DNA from: Paenibacillus lycopersici
Lineage (GTDB): Bacteria > Bacillota > Bacilli > Paenibacillales > Paenibacillaceae
Direction: 5' to 3'
DNA: 64,000 nucleotides
NCBI RefSeq assembly: GCF_010119935.1
Contig: NZ_CP048209.1
Span: forward strand, 3,475,001-3,539,000
Shown: in pieces, positions 17,780 to 25,469 of the stretch
Layout of the letters: each line of letters begins with the position of its first letter
Position numbering within the stretch: the first letter of the stretch is position 1
Made by a program: the position numbers and the translations under genes
The notes under the pieces: generated by a model
The model's input: only the letters and a program-made list of their open reading frames with translations
Databases searched by the model: none
Told to the model about the DNA's origin: nothing

Positions 17780-18421
17780 ATGAAAAAGTACATCCTCTTC
17801 GATCATGACGGCGTTCTGGTGGATACCGAATGCTGGTATTACAAAGCGGGAGAACGCGCTCTGGCTGACATCGGATTCACCTTGGATAAAGAACAATACC
17901 TCCGCGACATGACCAGGTCGCGGGGCACCTGGTCCCAGGCTAGGGCGGCGGGGATTGATGAACAGACCATCAACAGGCAGCGCGAGGTCCGCAACGCGTA
18001 TTATCAGGAATATCTAAGAACGGAAGCCATAGAGATTGAAGGCGTAGTCGAAACGCTGGCCGAATTGTCCAAGTACGTCCGCATGGCCATCGTGACGACT
18101 GCCAAACATGCGGATTTTCAACTGATTCATGAGAAGCGCCAGATTACGCCATTCATGGAGTTCGTCCTTGTTCGCGAAGACTACGAGCGCACCAAGCCGC
18201 ATCCGGAACCATACTTGACCGGCCTGAAGCGCTTCGGAGCGGCCAAAGAAGAGACGCTGGTTGTCGAGGATTCTAACAGAGGGTTGACCGCTGCCGTGGC
18301 AGCCGGTATCGACTGTGCCATTGTCCATAACGACTTTACGCAAACACATGACTTCTCACAGGCCAGCTATCGAATCAAGAAGCTGATGGAGCTGAAGGAC
18401 ATTATTCTGCAAGTTAATTAA
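17780..18421 (+). CDS. HAD-superfamily phosphatase/phosphoglucomutase-like hydrolase
   Basis: The 213-residue protein has motif I FDHDGVLVDTE (nucleophile Asp and general acid Asp at about residues 8 and 10) and motif II IVTTAK. The motif III lysine is within the KPHPEPY region, and motif IV is VVEDSNRGLTAA. An alpha-helical cap occupies about 20-85. This is the subfamily I layout of phosphoglycolate phosphatase and beta-phosphoglucomutase relatives. AAAGGAG precedes the ATG. The natural substrate is unknown. The link with purC upstream is only positional, with about 100 bases between them. Confidence 0.88.
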   Translation: MKKYILFDHDGVLVDTECWYYKAGERALADIGFTLDKEQYLRDMTRSRGTWSQARAAGIDEQTINRQREVRNAYYQEYLRTEAIEIEGVVETLAELSKYVRMAIVTTAKHADFQLIHEKRQITPFMEFVLVREDYERTKPHPEPYLTGLKRFGAAKEETLVVEDSNRGLTAAVAAGIDCAIVHNDFTQTHDFSQASYRIKKLMELKDIILQVN

Positions 18422-18553
18422 GAGAGCCATTCCGGCCCGCAGATTGTCGAGAAATATACGCTGCCTCGAGTAGGCTTGCGGCAACCGCGCACAAGAGCAC
18501 GAATAGATCTTGTTGCGCTTCGCCGGCGTGGCACGGACTGCCGGAACCGCTTC

Positions 18554-18582
18554 GAACCAGCCGGCTTCATGACGGCTGGTTC
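18554..18582. repeat. 10-bp perfect inverted repeat (hairpin)
   Basis: GAACCAGCCG (18554-18563) pairs perfectly with CGGCTGGTTC (18573-18582) across a 9-base loop. There is no T-tract, so it is not a normal terminator. It directly precedes the cluster of dispersed repeats. Confidence 0.7.
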
Positions 18583-18602
18583 ACGGTACGTCCTCGATGG
18601 AA

Positions 18603-18783
18603 GCGGACAGGGGATCCGTTATTCGCTTCTTTATCACCTAGATTCGTATGCTCGCGGACAGGAGATCCGTTAAATCACCCGACTATCCTGTTTTCGATGT
18701 CATTCGGGGACATTAACGGATCCTGTGTCCGTGCGCTGCCCCAAAAGCTCGATTTCGCCCAAATAACGGAACCCCTGTCCGCG
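18603..18783. repeat. Cluster of four dispersed repeats, two in each orientation
   Basis: Copies of a motif of about 21 bp, GCGGACAnGGGATCCGTTAnT, lie at 18603-18623 and 18654-18674 on the plus strand, and at 18712-18733 and 18761-18783 on the minus strand. The outer two and inner two could pair with each other. The same motif occurs in an intergenic region 33 kb away (51635-51769). No gene is seen in 18422-18936. Confidence 0.8.
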
Positions 18784-18936
18784 AGTCTTAGAAGGGGGAT
18801 CCTTTCCCTTTCAGGACATGCGACGTAGGAGGCGTCGAACGTTCTCGACAGCCCCTGAGAGCCATTCTGGCCCAATTCATCGCTGCCACAGTTTTTCGCC
18901 CCGCTGTTAAATCCGCATGCCGCTGGGGACGCGCGT

Positions 18937-19848
18937 TCAAGCCGAACTTCCGGCTTCGGTGCGATACTCCTCAGGGGTCGCCTTGTAGTAATGCATCGTC
19001 GTTTCCGGACGGTCATGGCCCATGAGCCGGGCCAAGCGGTGGAGCGGCATGTTCTCCGCCTCCGCATACCCGAAGCGGTGCCGCAAATCGTGGGCGCTCA
19101 GCCCTTCGAGGCCGGCGGCCGTCATATACTTCCGAACCAAATGGCGCAGCGCCCGTTCAGTGAGGCGATCGCCGGTTTTCTCCGACGGGAACAAGTAAGG
19201 ACTGTGCTCGGAGGATGCGGCTAGGTAGGCTGCCAGCGCGGCGCTGCACACGTCGTTCAAAGGCACTTCCCGTCGTTTATCGCCTTTGGCCGATCGGACC
19301 GTCAGCTCGCTGACGCGTTTGCCGAGCCGGATATCGTTAGGGGCGAGATCACATACTTCCATCGTCCGCAGCCCGGCATGCAGCATAACGAGCAGGATGG
19401 TCAGGTCACGGAGGGAACCTCCTTGCTCGACCGCCGCGATCAATGCGGCTTCTTCGTATTCCTGCATTCGCCGCGGGCTTGCTTTGGTTTCCGGCACGAG
19501 CTTCACCGCTTTCGCGGGATCGAGGGAGATCCGCCACTCGGCCGCTGCCCAGCCGAAGAAGCGCTTGAGCGTGATCAGCCGGCGGTTGACGGTGGCCGGC
19601 TTCAATGCCATCTCCTGCCGTGCGGCCTCTCGGTATCGCACAATGGCGGACTCGGTGACGGCTTCGATTCGGAACGCGTCTTCGGCATCGCGGCGATCTA
19701 TCGTTTCGAACCAAGCGATGAACTGCTTCAAATCGCTTGCATACTCTTTCAATGTCTTCGGCGTCAATGCCTCTGGGATGGCGAGCGTTTCGATGAAGTC
19801 CTGAATCGCGCGCGCGCCGTGGTCGGATATGCCGACGGTTCTATTCAT
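18937..19848 (-). CDS. Tyrosine recombinase/integrase (XerC/D-like)
   Basis: The 303-residue protein has an N-terminal SAM-like core-binding domain (about 10-115) and a catalytic domain with the full active-site set. This comprises Arg in HAGLRTMEV, Lys in SAKGDKRREV, His-x-x-Arg in HDLRHRFG, His in LMGHD and the nucleophile Tyr in TTMHYYK. It catalyses site-specific strand exchange. Its GGAGG ribosome site falls inside the target duplication of the adjacent IS, so that site is kept but the native promoter is now 1.4 kb away. Expression may depend on read-through from the transposase gene. Dispersed repeats lie just downstream. Confidence 0.92.
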   Translation of the reverse strand: MNRTVGISDHGARAIQDFIETLAIPEALTPKTLKEYASDLKQFIAWFETIDRRDAEDAFRIEAVTESAIVRYREAARQEMALKPATVNRRLITLKRFFGWAAAEWRISLDPAKAVKLVPETKASPRRMQEYEEAALIAAVEQGGSLRDLTILLVMLHAGLRTMEVCDLAPNDIRLGKRVSELTVRSAKGDKRREVPLNDVCSAALAAYLAASSEHSPYLFPSEKTGDRLTERALRHLVRKYMTAAGLEGLSAHDLRHRFGYAEAENMPLHRLARLMGHDRPETTMHYYKATPEEYRTEAGSSA

Positions 19849-19865
19849 TCATTCAACCTCCTGCC
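19849..19865. repeat. Target-site duplication, left copy
   Basis: Seventeen bases (TCATTCAACCTCCTGCC) are identical to 21312-21328 on the other side of the IS. On the minus strand this stretch holds the GGAGG ribosome binding site of the recombinase. Confidence 0.9.
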
Positions 19866-21311
19866 TGTCAATTGTCTGAGAGAATGTCACCCTAACTGTT
19901 CTGTGAAAATGTCACCCCCGTTGAGTTTAAAGCCACCGTCAGGTGGCTTGGTTTCGGCCTTGCATTGTGGTATTCTGAATCTGTTTTTGGTGTACCTGAT
20001 ACGTCCTTTTCCAAGGATGGTCAGCGGCGGGTTTGCGTGGCTGCGCAATACCCGCTTTTTTATTGGGCTTCTTCTCCGCCTGTCGGACCGCTTTCGTGGT
20101 CTCCTTCAGCATTAAGGCCTCTCCGTTGTGCCAGATCAGCAAGGCCCCGCTAAGTGTCTCTCGGACCTCGACAACGGATTTGGCATCCCAGTGTCCCGGT
20201 ACCGCCTTGGCGAAGGTGTAAATCCTCCCGCCGTACGAAAGCGTTCGGCCCGTACCCAGCTTACGATGTTCACGTGTCGTGAATACATGCTCTAAGCGTA
20301 CGTCCTTGCCAAGCTTGCGGTAAGCGGAGTCGGCAGATACGGGGGCTACGGCAAACTGCTTGTTGTGCTTGGCGATAAGCTTGGGGAGTGCCTTATTGGC
20401 CTCCTCGATGGTCGATACACCGAGCAATCGCAGCTCAATGACGAGGCGGTCCTGCAGCGTCACCCAGAGGCGCTCAATGCGGCCCTTGGCTTGCGGCGTG
20501 ACGGCCTTGATGTGTTCGATGCCCAATTCATGCATAGCCTTGCCAAAGTGCGAGAGGGGCTTGGTCATGCCAGCAAGCTGCTGCTCCAAGGTAAGTTTCT
20601 CGTTCGGCGAACGGAAGATGGTGTGGCGATCGCTGTAGAGTCCGAGTGGGATGCCTTGTTTCTTGATTCCCTGCATCATCACAAGCGAATACCCTTCGCG
20701 GCATTCAGTGGGCATGAATACGGCGCCTGTCACGATGCCGGTAGCGTCGTCGATGGCGGCGTGAAGGGCAAAGACAGGGGCACGATCCTCGAGCCAAGCA
20801 TACGGAGTTGCGTCGATCTGCCAAAGCATACCGACTTGGGAGCGACGTTTACGGGGCTGGTGCACCTTCGAACGTCTACGCTGTTTCGCCGATTTCAAAC
20901 CCTTGGTGAGGAGAATGCGACGTGTGCTGACGCCGCTTAGTTCAATCCCCTCATGCTCAGCAAGCAGTTCGGCAAAGTGACAGCTGTTGCTGCCTTGATA
21001 CTTTTGTGTGTAAAGTTCCGCGACTCGATCCTTGATTTCCGCGGACAAGGCATGAACGGGCTTACGTCCGCGATTGCCGTGAGCGATCCCCCCAGCGTTT
21101 CCGACTTGATAACGTTTTTTCAGACGTTGAACCTGTCTAACCGAAAGCCCCAGCAGGGCAGCTCCTTCCTCATTCGTCATGTGTCCATCCAACACTTTCT
21201 CCACAACCAATACCTTCTTCAGCTCTGTGTTCGTCAATGTCATGGTCTCCTGTCTCATAGTGACATTATCTCAGAACAGTTACAGGGTGACATTATCACA
21301 GACGAACAACA
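19866..21311 (-). mobile_element. IS1202-like (ISNCY-group) insertion sequence, 1,446 bp
   Basis: The element starts with TGT at 19866 and ends with ACA at 21311. Its ends carry related inverted repeats of about 45 bp: GTCTGAGAGAATGTCACCCT on the left, and the complement of the right end reads GTCTGTGATAATGTCACCCT. Each end then has a second AATGTCAC block about 20 bp further in. A 17-bp exact direct repeat flanks it. Long target duplications are a known trait of the IS1202 group. It carries one transposase gene. Confidence 0.88.
19939..21258 (-). CDS. IS1202/ISNCY-type DDE transposase
   Basis: The 439-residue frame has an N-terminal helix-turn-helix (GAALLGLSVRQVQRLKKRY), a basic linker and an rve-type integrase core. 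The core shows LWQIDATPYAWLED for the first Asp, GLYSDRHTIF for the second and QAKGRIERLWVTLQDRL with the catalytic Glu. An in-frame ATG five codons in (MTLTNTELKKV) is an alternative start. The frame is complete and no core residue is missing, so the element may be active. It reads toward the recombinase gene and could supply its transcription. Confidence 0.9.
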   Translation of the reverse strand: MRQETMTLTNTELKKVLVVEKVLDGHMTNEEGAALLGLSVRQVQRLKKRYQVGNAGGIAHGNRGRKPVHALSAEIKDRVAELYTQKYQGSNSCHFAELLAEHEGIELSGVSTRRILLTKGLKSAKQRRRSKVHQPRKRRSQVGMLWQIDATPYAWLEDRAPVFALHAAIDDATGIVTGAVFMPTECREGYSLVMMQGIKKQGIPLGLYSDRHTIFRSPNEKLTLEQQLAGMTKPLSHFGKAMHELGIEHIKAVTPQAKGRIERLWVTLQDRLVIELRLLGVSTIEEANKALPKLIAKHNKQFAVAPVSADSAYRKLGKDVRLEHVFTTREHRKLGTGRTLSYGGRIYTFAKAVPGHWDAKSVVEVRETLSGALLIWHNGEALMLKETTKAVRQAEKKPNKKAGIAQPRKPAADHPWKRTYQVHQKQIQNTTMQGRNQAT

Positions 21312-21328
21312 TCATTCAACCTCCTGCC
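21312..21328. repeat. Target-site duplication, right copy
   Basis: This stretch is identical to 19849-19865. Beyond it, two direct repeats TAGCGGACAT lie at 21340-21349 and 21375-21384, in the original upstream region of the recombinase. Confidence 0.9.
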
Positions 21329-21484
21329 TTGACTTACAATAGCGGACATGGTATTCTTAGTTTACTCGAAACATTAGCGGACATCAAGTCGTCCTGATAA
21401 AGCCTTTTGACCGTTATTTCGCGATTACGGCCGCAGCAAATTGGCGTAATGATAGAGCAAATACATCTTTTTTGGAGGCTTTAC

Positions 21485-21688
21485 ATGCACACAGGTACGG
21501 TGAAATGGTTCAACGCGGAGAAAGGCTTTGGTTTTATTGAAATCGAAGCAGGCAACGACGTATTCGTTCATTTCAGTGCGATTCAAGGCGAAGGCTACAA
21601 ATCGTTAGATGAAGGTCAACGCGTGCAATTCGACGTCGTACAAGGCAACCGCGGCCCGCAAGCCGAGAACGTTACTAAAGTTTACTAA
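21485..21688 (+). CDS. Cold-shock protein (CspA/CspB family)
   Basis: This is a single-domain OB-fold RNA chaperone of 67 residues. RNP1 is KGFGFIE and RNP2 is VFVHFSAI, both intact, and the protein begins [26 protein letters not shown] site stands before ATG 21485; the longer open frame upstream is not used. A strong terminator follows. It binds single-stranded nucleic acid and melts mRNA structure in cold or growth transitions. Confidence 0.95.
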   Translation: MHTGTVKWFNAEKGFGFIEIEAGNDVFVHFSAIQGEGYKSLDEGQRVQFDVVQGNRGPQAENVTKVY

Positions 21689-21696
21689 AACTTTCA

Positions 21697-21729
21697 AGCC
21701 GCCCCACATGAAGGGGCGGCTTTTTTTTC
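21697..21729 (+). terminator. Terminator after the cold-shock gene
   Basis: A 9-bp stem AGCCGCCCC/GGGGCGGCT with a 7-base loop is followed by a run of T residues. Confidence 0.92.
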
Positions 21730-21803
21730 GGCCGCCTGTGTGCTCCTGATCCGGAGGCGTGTCGTAGCACGTCGGTTGACTATAGAGAAGCGAGGTAACG
21801 CGA

Positions 21804-22103
21804 ATGAACAAAGAACAACTGGTGGAAGTAGTGGCGAAGAGCAGCGGATTCTCGAAGAAAAACGCGGAAAAAGCCGTAGCTCATGTGCTCGACTCGATTC
21901 TGGAGGCGTTGCTGCAAGGCGAGGAGGTGCAGCTCGTCGGCTTCGGCAAATTCGATGTCCGTTATCGCGAAGCGCGAACGGGTCGAAGCCGCAAAACCGG
22001 GGAAGATATCGAGCTTCCGGCGGGCAAGGTGCCCGTATTCACGGCTGGCCTCGCCATGAAAAAAGCTTTGAACGCTCCGAGGTACCGCACGACGCAAGGA
22101 TAA
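21804..22103 (+). CDS. hup: HU-family DNA-binding protein
   Basis: This 99-residue histone-like protein has the HU fold: N-terminal helices MNKEQLVEVVAKSSGFSKKN, the VQLVGFGKFDVRYREARTGR core and the beta-arm region TGEDIELPAGKVPVFTAG. The conserved arm Pro is shifted to LPAGK. It bends and compacts DNA as a dimer. It is a somewhat divergent paralogue (the usual NPQTG is SRKTG), so it is probably an accessory HU. It is followed 79 bases later by the desaturase gene. Confidence 0.92.
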   Translation: MNKEQLVEVVAKSSGFSKKNAEKAVAHVLDSILEALLQGEEVQLVGFGKFDVRYREARTGRSRKTGEDIELPAGKVPVFTAGLAMKKALNAPRYRTTQG

Positions 22104-22182
22104 CCACGCAGCAAGACGTCGGATGCCGCCGCATTGACAAGAACGGGCGGAGAGGGCGGAATACCGGATAAAGGGGAATATA

Positions 22183-23199
22183 ATGAAATCACAACAAGAA
22201 ATCATCCGCTTGAAGAAGGACATTGCCGCGCTTGGCAAATCCGATTTGAGGAAGAGCATGTGGCAATTGGCGAACACCATCGTTCCATTCCTGCTGATCT
22301 GGGGACTCGCGTACGCAAGCTATTCGTTTTCGATCTGGATCGCGCTGGCGCTGGCAGTACCTGCCGCCGGGTTCGCAGTTCGGATATTCATTATTTTCCA
22401 TGATTGCTGCCACCAGTCGTTCTTCGCCGGCAAGAAGGCGAACGCGATCGTCGGGACGATCACCGGGATACTGACCTTCTTCCCCTTCGATCAGTGGAAG
22501 AACGAGCATTCCATCCACCATGCGACGAGCGGCAACTTATGTCGCAGGGGCATCGGGGACATCTGGATGCTGACGACGGACGAGTACGCGGCCTTCTCCC
22601 CGCTGAGACGGCTGGGCTATCGCTTGTACCGCAACCCGTTCATCTTGTTCGGACTCGGACCGATCTTCTTGTTTCTGGTCGCGTACCGGCTGAACCGCAA
22701 GAACGCCAAGCGCAAAGAGCGGTTAAACACGCATCTGACGAACGCCGCGCTGGTCGGTGTGATGGGACTGCTTTGCTGGACGCTGGGGTGGAAGGAAGTG
22801 CTGGCCGTGCAGGGCACGATCCTCTACCTATCCGGCATTGCGGGCATCTGGCTCTTCTACGTGCAGCATCAGTTCGAAGACACGTATAACGAGCGTGCGG
22901 TCGAGTGGGATTTTGTCAACGCCGCGATGCACGGCAGCTCGTATTATAAACTGCCTCGGCTGTTGCAATGGATCACGGGCAATATCGGCTTTCATCATAT
23001 CCATCATCTGGTGCCCCAAGCGTCGAATTACCGGCTGCAGCAAATCCATGACAGCAGCGACGCGTTGCGGAACGTTCCGGCGATCGGCATCCGGCTCAGT
23101 TTGCAAGCCCTTCGTTACCGGTTATGGGACGAGAGAAGCAAGCGATTCGTGGGGTTCCGGGAATGGAAGCGGAAGCCTGCGGCAGAGCAGGCGCAGTAA
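22183..23199 (+). CDS. Membrane fatty-acid desaturase (acyl-lipid type)
   Basis: The 338-residue integral membrane di-iron enzyme carries three histidine boxes: FHDCCHQ (near residue 73), NEHSIHH (near 107) and FHHIHH (near 270). Four hydrophobic segments are arranged as in Bacillus Des-type desaturases. It inserts a double bond into acyl chains of membrane lipids using reduced ferredoxin or flavodoxin. AAGGGG precedes the ATG. Placement after a cold-shock gene and HU fits a cold-adaptation role, but this is inference; no DesK/DesR pair is nearby. Confidence 0.92.
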   Translation: MKSQQEIIRLKKDIAALGKSDLRKSMWQLANTIVPFLLIWGLAYASYSFSIWIALALAVPAAGFAVRIFIIFHDCCHQSFFAGKKANAIVGTITGILTFFPFDQWKNEHSIHHATSGNLCRRGIGDIWMLTTDEYAAFSPLRRLGYRLYRNPFILFGLGPIFLFLVAYRLNRKNAKRKERLNTHLTNAALVGVMGLLCWTLGWKEVLAVQGTILYLSGIAGIWLFYVQHQFEDTYNERAVEWDFVNAAMHGSSYYKLPRLLQWITGNIGFHHIHHLVPQASNYRLQQIHDSSDALRNVPAIGIRLSLQALRYRLWDERSKRFVGFREWKRKPAAEQAQ

Positions 23200-23294
23200 T
23201 GCACGAGGTGTGATGACGGCCGGAAGAACACCGTTGTTATGAAGGCTACGGAAGTCGGACGTCAAGAACAGCTATACATCGGATGTCACAACGG

Positions 23295-23320
23295 AAGTCG
23301 CATAAACTGCGGCTTTTTTT
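23295..23320 (+). terminator. Terminator after the desaturase gene
   Basis: A 7-bp stem AAGTCGC/GCGGCTT with one G-U pair and a 7-base loop is followed by a run of T residues. Confidence 0.75.
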
Positions 23321-23479
23321 GTCTGGAAATCTTGTCGCTTGGACAAGTCAGGCGCTTCTGCCTTAATGATCGGTGTAGTCGTCGCCAAACCAACCATAAG
23401 GCGCATGCAAGAATCGAGTTCGGGAAGCCGGTCACGTCCTGACAGCCTCCGCTGCTCGCGCAGCGATGCATTATGTTTT

Positions 23480-23818
23480 TCAATGTTGGCGTTCTTTATT
23501 CCGTGCTTCTAAAAATGCTTCCAAATTAGGCGATTGATTGTATTTCATTGCAGCTTGCTTATCCTTCTTAATAATGGCCTCGGTTAGATCAATATGATTG
23601 ATGCTCGCGATGGCTACGGCGTAATGGATGACATCCACGAGCTCTTGTTCTAACGAAGCATCCCCTGAATGTTCCTTTCGTCCTTCTAACTGGTTTAGTA
23701 CCTCTGCGACCTCGCCAATTTCTTCTACCAGCTTCATAAACAAAGCAGAGGAAGTACGTCCTTCTTTGTATTTTAGCGCCAAGTAGCCCTGTAACTCATG
23801 GAAAGTTAATTGCTTCAT
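23480..23818 (-). CDS. MazG-like nucleotide pyrophosphohydrolase
   Basis: The protein of 112 residues starts at ATG 23818 (MKQLTFHELQGYLALKYKEG). The MazG signature of metal-binding acidic residues is visible: KLVEEIGEVAEVL (ExxE) and LEQELVDVIHYAVAIA (ExxD). These all-alpha enzymes hydrolyse non-canonical or excess NTPs to NMP and pyrophosphate. The open frame extends 24 codons further upstream without a good ribosome site, and I reject that part. It faces the desaturase gene and has no clear operon partner. Confidence 0.85.
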   Translation of the reverse strand: MKQLTFHELQGYLALKYKEGRTSSALFMKLVEEIGEVAEVLNQLEGRKEHSGDASLEQELVDVIHYAVAIASINHIDLTEAIIKKDKQAAMKYNQSPNLEAFLEARNKERQH

Positions 23819-23961
23819 ACGAAATCCTCGCTTTATCATTTTTTTGAGCAAGCTGTTGGAAAACAAAAAAGAACCCGGCAGCAAAATCATACCACGTATT
23901 CTACGTGTTAGACCGCTGACGGGCGTCTGAATTTCATTATTTTTCTTCCGTTAACCCATAA

Positions 23962-24033
23962 CTACGCACCATAGCCGAGGATAATGAGCCATTTGAAGAG
24001 GGAATGCATGAAGGCGTCGATATCAAACAACAT
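23962..24033 (-). CDS. Possible 23-residue membrane peptide
   Basis: A near-perfect ribosome binding site, AAAGGAGGTGAGG, lies seven bases before an ATG at 24033. It opens a short frame reading MLFDIDAFMHSLFKWLIILG YGA then TAG. The C-terminal half is hydrophobic. The strength of the site is the only evidence, and no family is recognised. It resembles in layout the small membrane peptides or type I toxins of bacilli, but no antitoxin RNA can be argued from sequence. The rest of 23819-24293 holds no other gene I can support. Confidence 0.35.
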   Translation of the reverse strand: MLFDIDAFMHSLFKWLIILGYGA

Positions 24034-24293
24034 TGCGCCTCACCTCCTTTCATGTTCTAGCTATATGCTCCGATTCAAGGGTGAAGGTACACTTTTTTCG
24101 TTATGCCTTGCCAATTGACGGTACCTCGCTCGCTGTAAATTATTTCTTCCGACACGCTTCTCGGTATTACGACTCACGCTTTTTGCTAGTATGTGAGGTG
24201 AGTTGATTGTTGAAGGAGGACGCTGCGTTCGTATCATGGCGACGAGCGATTGCCGTTCGGGAATAGCGAATGAATAATACGGAGGTGGAAAGC

Positions 24294-25028
24294 ATGGATG
24301 AAAAAGAAAAATACTTATTTGACTTACAAGGTTTCATTGTCATTCGAGATGTCTTGACTACGGAGCAGCTTGCGAAACTCAACAAGGCCATTGACGAGCA
24401 GGCCGGCATAGCGCCGGAAGAGCGAAGAAGCTTCATGTATTGGGAAGAACAAGCATTCCGCGATCTGATCGACGACCCGAATACAGAGCCGTATCTGACC
24501 GAGATTCTGGGTGAGGAATATCGTCTGGATCATGAATATTCGATTATCCATCAGAAGGGAGCGCCTCCGCTCGGACTTCATGGGGGAGGGGTTCCATATG
24601 ACCCGGGGCAATATTATACGTTTCAAGATGGGAAAATGTACAGCGGATTGACCGTCGTTTCCTACGCCCTCACGGATATCGGCCCGGACGACGGGGGGTT
24701 CTGTTGCATTCCCGGCAGCCATAAATCGAATTACAGAACGCCGGCTGAATATAAGCATTACTCGGAAATCGGGCCTGTTGTCCACATTCCGCAAAAAGCC
24801 GGAGACGTGCTCATTTTCTCGGAAGCGTTGACACACGGTACATTTGCCTGGCAAGCAGCGCACGAACGGAGATCCTTGCTCTATAAATATTCGCCGGCGA
24901 TGATTTCATGGGCGCCTTTCAACAGGTCTCAAGAGCTTCTGGACATGCTAACGGATAGACAGAAAGCGATCGTACAGACGCCATCTTCATTAGGTTACAG
25001 GTATTTTGGAAAGAGCAGAAAGAAGTAG
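24294..25028 (+). CDS. PhyH (phytanoyl-CoA dioxygenase)-family protein lacking the HxD carboxylate
   Basis: The protein of 244 residues starts at ATG 24294, seven bases after GGAGGTGG; the in-frame ATG 24 bases earlier precedes that site. It has the double-stranded beta-helix of non-haem Fe/2-oxoglutarate enzymes. The first iron ligand is probably His96 in LGLHGGG, the distal His is His181 in LTHGT, and HERRSLLYKYSP supplies the 2-oxoglutarate-binding arginine. The motif after His96 is Gly-Gly, not x-Asp. The DGGFCCIPGSHKSN stretch is typical of bacterial PhyH relatives. The substrate is unknown and the gene is isolated. Confidence 0.82.
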   Translation: MDEKEKYLFDLQGFIVIRDVLTTEQLAKLNKAIDEQAGIAPEERRSFMYWEEQAFRDLIDDPNTEPYLTEILGEEYRLDHEYSIIHQKGAPPLGLHGGGVPYDPGQYYTFQDGKMYSGLTVVSYALTDIGPDDGGFCCIPGSHKSNYRTPAEYKHYSEIGPVVHIPQKAGDVLIFSEALTHGTFAWQAAHERRSLLYKYSPAMISWAPFNRSQELLDMLTDRQKAIVQTPSSLGYRYFGKSRKK

Positions 25029-25135
25029 CATGCATGCAGGGCTTCGTGACGTTGAATGGCAGTCGTTATCGACTTGTGCGTTAGCGGGACTATAGCGCAA
25101 CGAAGCACAGGCCGCTTATTGTTGCGGCCTGTTGA

Positions 25136-25246
25136 GCTATCTGGCAACGGCATGTCAATCATAACGAGTTCCTAGCGGACAATCTTGTTATTTTTGAAGA
25201 TCCTGACGGCAACGGATTAATGGCTATACAAATGCAGCATTTCTGA
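25136..25246 (+). pseudogene. Remnant of a VOC/glyoxalase-fold protein gene
   Basis: The frame ending at TGA 25244 reads DNLVIFEDPDGNGLMAIQMQ, matching the last strand of VOC/glyoxalase-superfamily proteins (FxDPDGN motif). It has an in-frame TGA just upstream at 25133 and no start codon, so only the 3' end of a gene is left. A strong terminator follows, as expected behind a former gene. Confidence 0.45.
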
Positions 25247-25282
25247 ATCCGGAGAACGATAGTGCAACGAATCAGCATACCA

Positions 25283-25320
25283 AGGTCATCGTGAATGCTC
25301 ACGATGACCTTTTTTATTTT
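25283..25320 (+). terminator. Strong terminator
   Basis: A 12-bp perfect stem (25283-25294 with 25299-25310) with an ATGC loop is followed by a T-tract. It lies behind the VOC remnant. Confidence 0.9.
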
Positions 25321-25415
25321 CGGACTTCACCGCTCTGGACAGGTCATGGCTGAAGCATAACCTAACCCTTCCTGCAGAAATTAGGTATTTACAGATGGTG
25401 GAATATCGTTTACAA

Positions 25416-25444
25416 TTTATTGAGTGAGTGACTCACTCAATAAA
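25416..25444. promoter_or_regulatory. 29-bp perfect palindromic operator, probably for the adjacent TetR protein
   Basis: Two 14-base arms (TTTATTGAGTGAGT and its exact complement) surround a single central G at 25430. The site ends 26 bases before the start of the hydrolase gene, whose operon includes a TetR regulator. Symmetry, size and place are those of a TetR-family autoregulatory operator. Confidence 0.8.
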
Positions 25445-25469
25445 ATTACGAAATAGAGGAGCTGTCCAT

